A stretch of DNA of 64,000 bases, taken from NCBI RefSeq assembly GCF_030622045.1, contig NZ_CP130886.1, positions 4,906,001 to 4,970,000 of the forward strand, in the 5' to 3' direction. The notes below the pieces were generated by a model. That model had not been told where the DNA came from. It did not search any database and saw only the letters and a list, made by a program, of their open reading frames with translations. The DNA comes from Planctellipticum variicoloris. GTDB taxonomy: Bacteria; Planctomycetota; Planctomycetia; Planctomycetales; Planctomycetaceae. How positions within the stretch are numbered: the stretch's first letter is position 1; every line of letters starts with the position of its first letter. The position numbers and the translations under genes were made by a program. This document shows positions 10,080 to 17,965 of this stretch, piece after piece.

Positions 10080-11189
10080 CTACGCCGACACAGCGGAGTC
10101 AAAGCTGACGAGCTTCTGACAGACAATCATCACGCGGTCGAGCAGGAATCCGATGATGCCGATCGTGAAGACCGCCACCATGATCTGGGCCAGCGTCTCG
10201 CTGGAACCGTTCTGAAACATGTCCCACACGAACTTCCCCAGCCCCGGATTCTGCGCCAGCATCTCGGCGGCGATCAGCACCATCCAGCCGACCCCCAGAG
10301 AAATCCGCAGTCCGGTGAACATCAGCGGCAGCGACGCCGGCAGAATGATCTTGAAGACGCGCGTCACCGGTCCCAGCCGCAGCACGCGGGCGACATTGAT
10401 GTAATCCTTGTCGATCGAAGCCACCGCCAGCGCCGTGTTGACCAGCGTCGGCCAGAGCGAACACAGCGCCACAGTCAACGCCGAGCTGATGAACGACTTC
10501 TCGAACCACGCTTCCGAGGGATCGGTCGTGTAGACGGCGCCGACCACGATCATCACGATCGGCAGCCACGCCAGCGGCGAAACCGGTTTGAAGATCTGAA
10601 TGAAGGGATTCACGCAGGCCATGAACGTCGGGCTGAGTCCGCACAGAATGCCCACCGGAATCGCCACCAGCGAAGCCAGCACAAACCCCGTGAAGACCGT
10701 CTTCAGGCTGGTGAGAATCTGATCGAGATAGGAGGGACTCCCCGAAAACTTGCGACGGGCGGTTCTGGACGCCAGTTCGTCCTGCTTGACCGCATTCTTT
10801 TCCAGTCGCTCCTTCAGCGCTGCATTGGCAGGAACCGCAGCAGCCGCCCGCATTTCCGCCGCCTTGGCGGTATGCACGCGAACCTTGGCATCCCGCTCGA
10901 CGTAGAACGCCGCTCGCTGCTGCACCGTCTCGCGATGCGCGGCGAACAGACTCTGACCAGCCACCCACACCTGCCGCGGATTCGGGATCTTCCCGAAGCG
11001 AGTTTCGACGCTGGCGGCCCCGATCGTCCAGAGCCCCAGAAACATCAGAAACGCCACCGCCGGCATCACCAGGAGTTGCGTGATCTTGCGGACCTGCTCG
11101 GGACGATTCTCCCCCGCACACAACCGGACGACCGGTTCGAACGCCGAAAAGCCCGTCAACTGCAGACCGTTGATGAGAAACTGTTTCAT
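10080..11189 (-). CDS. nrtB: ABC transporter permease, NrtB-type, with an unusual charged insertion
   Basis: 369 residues from ATG at 11189 ([19 protein letters not shown]). The open frame runs much further upstream but that part lies antiparallel in frame to the nrtA-like gene and is not protein-like. A first membrane segment ([20 protein letters not shown], about 38-57) is followed by a charged, helical stretch of about 70 residues (ending near [12 protein letters not shown]) and then by the regular permease core of the binding-protein-dependent transport family, including the EAA-type loop [20 protein letters not shown]. Typical NrtB proteins are about 275-280 residues; the extra length is the insertion. 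It forms the membrane channel for the transporter with NrtA, NrtC and NrtD neighbours. Confidence 0.85.
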   Translation of the reverse strand: MKQFLINGLQLTGFSAFEPVVRLCAGENRPEQVRKITQLLVMPAVAFLMFLGLWTIGAASVETRFGKIPNPRQVWVAGQSLFAAHRETVQQRAAFYVERDAKVRVHTAKAAEMRAAAAVPANAALKERLEKNAVKQDELASRTARRKFSGSPSYLDQILTSLKTVFTGFVLASLVAIPVGILCGLSPTFMACVNPFIQIFKPVSPLAWLPIVMIVVGAVYTTDPSEAWFEKSFISSALTVALCSLWPTLVNTALAVASIDKDYINVARVLRLGPVTRVFKIILPASLPLMFTGLRISLGVGWMVLIAAEMLAQNPGLGKFVWDMFQNGSSETLAQIMVAVFTIGIIGFLLDRVMIVCQKLVSFDSAVSA

Positions 11190-11248
11190 AATGGTCTCGC
11201 GGTTCCCTCTGAGTGACTGGGAATCATTTGAAGCCCTGCCCGCCCCGC

Positions 11249-12691
11249 TCAGTCCTTGCGGCCGATCGGAAACTTTGCGAGATACTCCCGCGGCCGGCGC
11301 CCGTTGAATTCCATGCCGTCGATGAATTCGCTGGTCGCGGACTTGTAGCCGTCGGTATCCCAGGGAACGTCGTCCGTCGTCAACTGCCCCTCGTCGACGA
11401 GCAACTGCGCCGCCTGCCGATAGATTTCGGGCAGGTAGATCGACTTCGCCGTCTCGTGATACCAGGCGTCGTCCCGCGGCTCGTCGATCTGCCCCCAGCG
11501 CCGCATCTGCGTGAGGTACCAGATGCAGTCGCTGTAGTACGGATAAGTCGCAAAACCCTCGAAGAAGACGTTGAAGTCCTTCTGCTCCTGCCGGTCGGTC
11601 GACTGGAATAGAAATGTTCCCGTCATGCTGTTGGCGATCACATCGTAGTCCGCCCCGACGTAGTCCTTGCGGGCCAGGATCTCGCAGGCCCGCTTCCGAT
11701 TCAGGAACTCCCCCTTCTCGTCCACCGCATCCAGCCACTTTCCCGCCCGGATCAGCGCCTTGACCACCGCCAGATGGGTCTGTGGATGCTTCCCGGCCCA
11801 CTCCTTCGTCACGCCGAACACTTTCTCCGGGTTGTTCTTCCAGATCTCGGAATCGGTCACCACGCACACGCCGATGTCTCGCATCACCGCCTGCTGATTC
11901 CAGGGCTCCCCGACGCAGTAACCCTGAATCGTGCCGGCTTCGAGCGTGGCCGGCATCTGCGGGGGAGGCGTCACCGAAATCAGCACGTCGCCGTCGATCA
12001 CGCCGCGCGTGTCGTCCGCGGTATAGAAGCCCGGATGGATGCCCGCCGCCGCCAGCCAGTACCGCAGTTCGTAATTGTGCGTCGAGACCGGAAACACCAT
12101 TCCCAGCTTGAGAGGATCTCCGGCCGCCTTCTGCCGGTCGGCGACGACCTTCAACGCGGCGGCGGTGATCGGATGCGGCGGCGTCGGGGAATCCAGTTTG
12201 GGATCCGCTTCCTGCATCTGCTGCCAGACTGACTTGGAAACGGTAATGCCGTTGCCATTCAGATCCATGCTGAAGGCCGTGACGATGTGCGCCTTCGTGC
12301 CGAACCCGACCGTCGCGGCGATCGGCTGGCCCGCCAGCATGTGCGCCCCGTCGAGCTCGCCGCTGATGACGCGATCGAGCAGAATTTTCCAGTTGGCCTG
12401 CGCTTCGACCGTGACCGACAACCCTTCGTCGTCGAAGTAGCCAAGCTCCTTCGCGATCACAATCGGAGCGCAGTCGGTCAGCTTGATGAAGCCCAGCTTC
12501 AGCTCGTCTTTCTCCAGATCGAGTTGTTCTTTGGCCAGCAGTGCAGCCGCATCCCCAACCGCCGCCGTTCTTGATGCCGACGGCGCCGGAGTCGCTGCAG
12601 TCGACCCCCCGCACCCGACCGCAGCCGCCAGCACGCCACAGCACAGCACCACCCGGCTCCAGGCTGTCAGCAAAAACGGCGAATCAGGCAT
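11249..12691 (-). CDS. nrtA: NrtA/CmpA-family substrate-binding lipoprotein
   Basis: 480 residues from ATG at 12691, chosen because it gives a lipoprotein signal ([20 protein letters not shown] then LAAAVGC, lipobox Cys 27) and has AAAGG upstream; 18 upstream codons are open but non-signal-like. The mature part matches NrtA/CmpA solute-binding proteins: [50 protein letters not shown] and [13 protein letters not shown]. It probably sits on the outer face of the cytoplasmic membrane and delivers nitrate or bicarbonate to the permease. It is the first gene of the minus-strand cluster nrtA-nrtB-nrtC-nrtD, with 59 bp to nrtB. Nitrate is favoured over bicarbonate only because cyanophycin genes lie nearby; that is inference. 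Confidence 0.87.
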   Translation of the reverse strand: MPDSPFLLTAWSRVVLCCGVLAAAVGCGGSTAATPAPSASRTAAVGDAAALLAKEQLDLEKDELKLGFIKLTDCAPIVIAKELGYFDDEGLSVTVEAQANWKILLDRVISGELDGAHMLAGQPIAATVGFGTKAHIVTAFSMDLNGNGITVSKSVWQQMQEADPKLDSPTPPHPITAAALKVVADRQKAAGDPLKLGMVFPVSTHNYELRYWLAAAGIHPGFYTADDTRGVIDGDVLISVTPPPQMPATLEAGTIQGYCVGEPWNQQAVMRDIGVCVVTDSEIWKNNPEKVFGVTKEWAGKHPQTHLAVVKALIRAGKWLDAVDEKGEFLNRKRACEILARKDYVGADYDVIANSMTGTFLFQSTDRQEQKDFNVFFEGFATYPYYSDCIWYLTQMRRWGQIDEPRDDAWYHETAKSIYLPEIYRQAAQLLVDEGQLTTDDVPWDTDGYKSATSEFIDGMEFNGRRPREYLAKFPIGRKD

Positions 12692-13195
12692 CCTGCAGAC
12701 CTTTCTGGCGGGGAACGCAGTTCCGTGGATCGGACGGGCGCACACGCTTCAAAGACGCATTGCGACGGGTCTCGCTGGACCTTGAACTGCAAGGACCACG
12801 CCCGATCGGGCAGACCGTCGACTCCGCAGGGCGGAAGATTCGGATAGCCGAAACCGGACTTGCGGCGATCCACGACGGCGACGCGGCATTCCACGCGGTA
12901 CTCCCAGCAGAAAACGCAGGGCGGACCGGCGGCGGACCGTCCGGTTTCCGATCGCGTCGGCAGGCGTGCCAGAAATCTGGGCAGTGACGCGTCGACGACC
13001 CAATTCCGTCAATCGCCAGCGTCCTTCACGCTCGGTTGCCCGCACGCCCGGGATCAGGGAGCCGGCCAATGCCCCGGATTCTGAGACAGGTCAAGCCGAA
13101 GATCGAGACCTCGCAACACCTTACGTGCCCGGCAAAAACTTTTTCCGACACCTTTGGTGATTCGGGGTGTTTCAAACAGAACGAAGGAGGTGTTC
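12692..13195. other. Intergenic region between divergent nrtA and the HTH fragment gene
   Basis: 504 bp with no gene I can support on either strand. It must hold the promoter of the nrtA operon and of the rightward HTH gene. I see no recognisable riboswitch or operator. Confidence 0.6.
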
Positions 13196-13681
13196 ATGGA
13201 ACCTGCGAAGACGACTGATTGTGCGCAGCTCGAACAATTGGCCGACTCCGACAATCCGACGACAGCCCTGAGGGCAAAAATCGTTCTGCTCTCGCAAAAG
13301 GGTTTTGCCACGGCAGAAATTGCGTCGACGTTGGGAGTCTCTCGAAAAACGGTCTGGCGCTGGCGAACCCGCTTTGACCGGGGGGGCATGGAAGAAGTGA
13401 CCCGAATTCCGCGACGCAGCGGTCGCAAGCCGACCATCCGCCGCAGCGTCGAGTCGAAAATCATCGAGACGACGCTTCACGAGCCACCCACGCACGGCCG
13501 CCGCTGGACGACGCGGCTCCTCGCGCAGACGCTCGGGGTCTCCCGCGCCATGGTTCACCGCGTGTGGCGCGAAGCTGGCATCACGCCCCCCGAAGCCGAA
13601 TCCGGGCCGCGGGAACGCCGCGTCGACCCGACCGTCAATGGCGCCCCCGTCAGCGGCCTCGCGGTGTGCGGCGCCCATTGA
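13196..13681 (+). CDS. IS630-type helix-turn-helix protein, transposase without DDE domain
   Basis: 161 residues from ATG at 13196, which is preceded by a near-perfect ribosome-binding site AAGGAGG at 5-nt spacing. Residues ~25-75 form a helix-turn-helix (ATAEIASTLGVSRKTVWRWR) and residues ~85-130 a second winged-helix-like segment (WTTRLLAQTLGVSRAMVHRV), exactly the bipartite DNA-binding region of IS630-family transposases. The catalytic DDE domain that should follow is missing: the frame stops after a short low-similarity tail. It is therefore either a decayed transposase or a stand-alone DNA-binding protein. It is not from the same subgroup as the intact transposase at 45193-46224. No terminal inverted repeats were recognised around it. 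Confidence 0.6.
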   Translation: MEPAKTTDCAQLEQLADSDNPTTALRAKIVLLSQKGFATAEIASTLGVSRKTVWRWRTRFDRGGMEEVTRIPRRSGRKPTIRRSVESKIIETTLHEPPTHGRRWTTRLLAQTLGVSRAMVHRVWREAGITPPEAESGPRERRVDPTVNGAPVSGLAVCGAH

Positions 13682-13727
13682 TCTCGGCGTTGAAAACGGA
13701 AACGCTCTCCCGGATTCTGGCCGTCCA

Positions 13728-14381
13728 TCAAACGGGATAAACCGTAGCGGCTTGGCCGGGATCATTCTTCAGATCGGAAAGCCGCCAGGCATACCAGGTC
13801 CCCAGCGTCGCATAAGGCGACCAGTGGGCGGCGAGCTCCCGGCTCTCCTTCAAGCCGGGAGTCTCCGCCAACTCGTAGAGCTCGCGCATCGCCGACCGCA
13901 ACCCCAGATCCGCTTCCGGAAAGACGTCCAGCCGCCCAAGCGCAAAGATCAGGAACATCTGGGCGGTCCACTTGCCGATCCCGTGCACTTCCGTCAGGCG
14001 GTCGATCGCCTCCGCGTCGGAATAACGCCCGAGCCGATTCAGCGGCAACCGACCCGATAACACATGATCCGCCAGGTCGCGAATGTAGGCCACTTTCTGC
14101 CCGGAAAGCCCGGCGCCGCGCAGCGCCGCATCGGAGGCCCGGATCAGTACCTGCGGATCGAGTTGCTGCACCTGCAGATCCGCCAGCAGCTTCAGCCGGA
14201 TCGACCGGGCGGCTTTCGTCGAAATCTGCTGCGAGATAATGCTGCGAACCAGCAGATCAAATCGGTCGCGATGCAGTTTGAGCGTGCAGGGTCCCACCCG
14301 GAGCATCAGACCGTGCATCGCCGGGTCGGACGCCAGAAAGTGCTCCCGGGCGGCGGTGATTTTCTCATTCGGAATTCTCAT
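13728..14381 (-). CDS. DNA-3-methyladenine glycosylase, AlkA/HhH-GPD type
   Basis: 217 residues; ATG at 14381 has GGAGGG about 8 nt upstream. The helix-hairpin-helix is clear (LTEVHGIGKWTAQMFLIFAL, around residue 130-150) and is followed by the catalytic Asp in FPEADLGLR (near 158), the HhH-GPD arrangement. IISQQIS near residue 50 is the conserved N-terminal helix of the family. The enzyme removes alkylated purines from DNA in base-excision repair. The length fits the short AlkA-like class without the N-terminal TATA-like domain of E. coli AlkA. It stands alone, convergent with the HTH fragment gene. Confidence 0.88.
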   Translation of the reverse strand: MRIPNEKITAAREHFLASDPAMHGLMLRVGPCTLKLHRDRFDLLVRSIISQQISTKAARSIRLKLLADLQVQQLDPQVLIRASDAALRGAGLSGQKVAYIRDLADHVLSGRLPLNRLGRYSDAEAIDRLTEVHGIGKWTAQMFLIFALGRLDVFPEADLGLRSAMRELYELAETPGLKESRELAAHWSPYATLGTWYAWRLSDLKNDPGQAATVYPV

Positions 14382-15079
14382 ACGGGCAGCCCTCCAGGAT
14401 TTTCCGGCGACCAGCGGACAACCGTCTTCGGAATTCCCGCGCCGGCCGCGACTTCAACCGGCCGAACCAGGCCCGGCGACCTTCGGCCAGAGTGAGAGAA
14501 ATTCGCAACCGAATTCGGTGTCGAGACTTAAGACAGCCTTTCGCATCGAGTTCACAACTCGAAATTCCGGTTCGCCAAGACTTGCAGCAAGAGCAGTCGG
14601 CTCAGACTGGAAGAGTGCGAAAATCGTCTCGGCGATGCAATCCATCGGCACCTTCCGCAGCGATTAAGCGGGGTCGCCGCCATTGACTCACGCGGAAACC
14701 GATTCGCAGGGGAAATTATCATGGAGTCGGCTGCATCGGGCCGTAATAATAGGTGCCGTGGGTCGCATGGATGTTGTGCCCGATCGATCGGCTGCGGCCG
14801 ATTCGTCCCCAGGGGTTTACCACAGGCCATCATGCTGCAACACCCGCTGACGCTCCGTCCGCCCCATCTGCCGCAAGGGTACGCCTGACGCGGCCGCCCC
14901 CCCCGGCTGGGATCAAGCTCTCCCGATCTGAGCCCGCTGAATCCGGAACCGGCTGACATCGCCGAGAGATTCCGTGATCCCCAGTGAAACCTCCCGGCCC
15001 TTCCTGTCAACTGTAAGAGATCCCGCACCGGCGCGCAACCTCCGTCTGCCCGCCTCTCCCGATTGCCGAACCGCCCGCT
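14382..15079. other. Intergenic region upstream of cyanophycin synthetase
   Basis: About 700 bp lying between the divergent glycosylase gene and the first cyanophycin synthetase gene. No protein-like frame, tRNA or riboswitch was recognised. Presumably promoter sequence for both sides. Confidence 0.55.
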
Positions 15080-17737
15080 ATGGAAATTCTTCGCGTCCTC
15101 ACCCTCCGCGGCCCGAATATCTGGTCCCGCCAGCCGGCCTTGGAAGTCTGGGTCGATCTCGGCCCGCTGAAGGACACCTCGTCGGAACAGATCGCCGGAT
15201 TCAACGACCGGCTCATGGCCTGGCTCCCGACAATGATCGAACATCGCTGCAGCATCGGCGAACGGGGTGGATTCTTTCAGCGACTGCGCCGGGGAACCTA
15301 CCTTGCCCATATCCTGGAGCACGTCACGCTGGAGCTGCAGACGCTGGCCGGCACGCCAGTCGGCTTCGGCCGAGCCCGCGAGACGCAAGTCGAAGGCGTC
15401 TACAAGGTTGCGATCCGATTCCAGGAAGAGTCCCTGGCGCGAGCCTGCCTGGAGACCGCCCGTCGACTCTGCCTGGCCGCAGTCTACGACCTCCCGTTCA
15501 ACATTGCCGAAGAACTGAAGCCCCTGCGGGAGCTCGCCGACAAGGTCTGCCTCGGTCCGAGCACCCAGGCCATTGTCGAAGCGGCTCGGGCGCGCGAAAT
15601 TCCGGTCCGCCGCCTCAACGCCGGCAGCCTCGTGCAGCTCGGCCACGGCGTCAACCAGCGCAGAATCTGGACGGCCGAAACGGACCGGACCAGCGCGATC
15701 GCCGAATCGATCGCCCAGGACAAGGACTTGACCAAGGTCATGCTCCGTTCCGCGGGCATTCCGGTCCCCGAAGGCCGGCAGGTCGACAGTCCGGAAGACG
15801 CCTGGGCCGCCGCCGAGGAAATCGAAGGACCGGTCGTCGTCAAACCGCTCGACGCCAATCACGGCCGCGGCGTCTTCATGAATCTGACCGGCCGGGACCA
15901 GGTCACCAGCGCCTACCACGAGGCCCTGAAAGAAGGTTCCGGCGTGCTGGTGGAGCAGTTTGCCCCCGGCGCTGAGCACCGCCTGCTGGTCATCGGCGGC
16001 AAGCTCGTTGCGGCGGCGCGCGGCGACGCCGCCGTCGTGATCGGCGACGGCCAGCAGACCATCGCCGAACTGATCGAATCGCAGATCAATTCCGATCCGC
16101 GCCGCGGCGATGACGAAATGTGCCCCCTGAACCCGGTGCTGCTGGACCTCATGACGCTGACGGAGCTGGACCGCCAGGACATGCGTCCGGAGAGCGTTCC
16201 GCGACGCGGAGCGCGAGTTCTGGTCCGGCGGAACGACAACCTCTCCCACGACGTCACCGACGACGTCCACCCCTCCGTCGCCGAACACGCGGTCCTCGCC
16301 GCGCACGTCGTCGGGCTCGACATCGCCGGGCTCGATGTCGTCGCCACCAATATCTCCCAGCCCCTCGAAGAACAGGGGGGCGTTGTCGTCGAAGTCAACG
16401 CCGGCCCCGGCCTGCTCATGCACCTCCGCCCCAGCGAAGGCAAGCCCCGGCCGGTCGGCGAAGCCATCGTCGCCACCATGTTCCCCGAAGGAGAAACCGG
16501 ACGCATCCCCATTGCCTGCGTCACCGGAACCAACGGCAAGACCACAGTCTCCCGCCTGCTGACCGGCATTTTGAAGCTGGCGGGGCGAACGGTGGGGCTG
16601 GCCTGCAGCGACGGCATCTCCGTCGACGGCCGCATCATCGAAACCGGGGACTGCGCCGGTCCGCGCAGCGCCCGCAACATCCTCCTCAACCCCCTGGTCG
16701 ACGCCGCCGTGCTGGAGGCGGGGCGGGGCGGGATTTTGCGGGAGGGGCTTGGCTTCGACAAATGCGACGTCGCCGTCGTCACCAACATCGGCGGCGGCGA
16801 CCATCTCGGCGCGTACGACATCCACACCGCCGAAGACATGTTCAAAGTCAAACGGACGCCGGTCGATGTCGTTCGACCGACGGGGGCGGCGGTTCTGAAC
16901 GCCGCCGATCCGGTCGTGGCGGAAATGGAATCGCTGTGCGCCGGCGGCGTGATTTTCTTCGCGATGGATCCGGAACAGCCCGTTCTGGCCCGGCACCGGT
17001 CCGCCGGTCGCAAGGCTGTCGCGCTGCTGGATGGCGTGGTGACATTTTTCGACGGACCGGATCGACGGCCGCTGGTCGCCGTGGCCGAACTTCCGTGTAC
17101 GCATGGCGGTCGGGCAGAATTCCAGGTCGAGAATGTCCTGGCGGCAGCCGCCGCCGCGTGGGGGCTGGGAATCGATCTGGAGTTCATCCGGGCCGGCCTG
17201 CGGGCGTTCAGCGGAAATCTGATGGACGATCCCGCCCGTTTCAATGTTCTGGAAGTGGCGGGGAAGACGCTGGTGGTCACGGACCTCCGGAACGCGTCGG
17301 CGCTGCAGGCGCTGATCGCCACGCTGAACCGATTTCCCAATGCCCGGCGGAGCATTGTCTACTCGGTTGAAGAGGATCGGCGGGACGCCGATATCGAAAC
17401 GCAGGGTCAGTTGCTGGGAGCGGCATTCGACCGCGTGTATCTGTGCGAGTTTGAGCGGGGGAGTCTGAGGCGGGCTGGAGAAGTGATCGAACTGCTTCGA
17501 CAGGGTATCGGGCCGGAACCGCGGGCCGAACGTATCGAAGAACTCCTGGAGTGGAATGCTGCAGTGGACGTGGCGTGGAACAGTCTGGAACGGGGAGAGC
17601 TGCTCGTCGTGCAGTCCTCCAGCATTTCGCAGACGGTGCGCAAGATCCGGTTGCTGGCGGGGATGGAACGATTGGTTCCCGATGCGGCGACCGTGGGCGG
17701 AGCCAACGGCACGACGATTGCGTTCAGTGCGAACTGA
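15080..17737 (+). CDS. cphA: Cyanophycin synthetase, first of a tandem pair, divergent C-terminal lobe
   Basis: 885 residues, the usual CphA size. N-terminal domain ~1-160 (LRGPNIWSRQPALEVWVDL), ATP-grasp domain ~215-470 (DRTSAIAESIAQDKDLTK, GPVVVKPLDANHGRGV), Mur-ligase-like domain from ~480 with P-loop TGTNGKTTVSRLL. CphA polymerises Asp and Arg into multi-L-arginyl-poly-L-aspartate, a nitrogen reserve. Several positions well kept in CphA and in the neighbouring copy differ: LETARGG reads LEAGRGG, DYGHN reads TDLRN, GDRRDED reads EDRRDAD, and RGR near the end reads SLRR. So the ligase half may have altered or lost activity, or the protein may work only with its partner. No strong ribosome-binding site is seen. 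Confidence 0.85.
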   Translation: MEILRVLTLRGPNIWSRQPALEVWVDLGPLKDTSSEQIAGFNDRLMAWLPTMIEHRCSIGERGGFFQRLRRGTYLAHILEHVTLELQTLAGTPVGFGRARETQVEGVYKVAIRFQEESLARACLETARRLCLAAVYDLPFNIAEELKPLRELADKVCLGPSTQAIVEAARAREIPVRRLNAGSLVQLGHGVNQRRIWTAETDRTSAIAESIAQDKDLTKVMLRSAGIPVPEGRQVDSPEDAWAAAEEIEGPVVVKPLDANHGRGVFMNLTGRDQVTSAYHEALKEGSGVLVEQFAPGAEHRLLVIGGKLVAAARGDAAVVIGDGQQTIAELIESQINSDPRRGDDEMCPLNPVLLDLMTLTELDRQDMRPESVPRRGARVLVRRNDNLSHDVTDDVHPSVAEHAVLAAHVVGLDIAGLDVVATNISQPLEEQGGVVVEVNAGPGLLMHLRPSEGKPRPVGEAIVATMFPEGETGRIPIACVTGTNGKTTVSRLLTGILKLAGRTVGLACSDGISVDGRIIETGDCAGPRSARNILLNPLVDAAVLEAGRGGILREGLGFDKCDVAVVTNIGGGDHLGAYDIHTAEDMFKVKRTPVDVVRPTGAAVLNAADPVVAEMESLCAGGVIFFAMDPEQPVLARHRSAGRKAVALLDGVVTFFDGPDRRPLVAVAELPCTHGGRAEFQVENVLAAAAAAWGLGIDLEFIRAGLRAFSGNLMDDPARFNVLEVAGKTLVVTDLRNASALQALIATLNRFPNARRSIVYSVEEDRRDADIETQGQLLGAAFDRVYLCEFERGSLRRAGEVIELLRQGIGPEPRAERIEELLEWNAAVDVAWNSLERGELLVVQSSSISQTVRKIRLLAGMERLVPDAATVGGANGTTIAFSAN

Positions 17738-17965
17738 AAGAACGGCCTGGCAGATTCTGCACCGCTCAGGCCCGGGTCACACAACCGCAGAGACACCATA
17801 GAGGATTATCGACGCAACTCCAGCTTCGCGATGGATTCCCCGCCAGTCCGGGGGCTCGCAGGGACAGACGGTTGAGCAACTCTCAGCCCATTGAGCGGCG
17901 GATGCCAGACGGCACTCCCGCAGTCCGGTCACGAAGTTCGAATCGCGTCCGACCAAGGAACGATC

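Noticed and set aside
11190-12644. Upstream extension of the NrtB frame to 12644, adding 485 residues
   Set aside because: This part lies in another frame of the nrtA-like gene on the same strand and reads as Arg/Gly-rich noise; the permease starts at 11189.
14552-17104. 850-residue open frame on the minus strand across the first cyanophycin synthetase
   Set aside because: It is antisense to a gene with clear CphA motifs. Its composition (long runs of Asp, Val, Gly, Arg, Gln) is that of a GC-rich shadow frame, and it starts in non-coding sequence.
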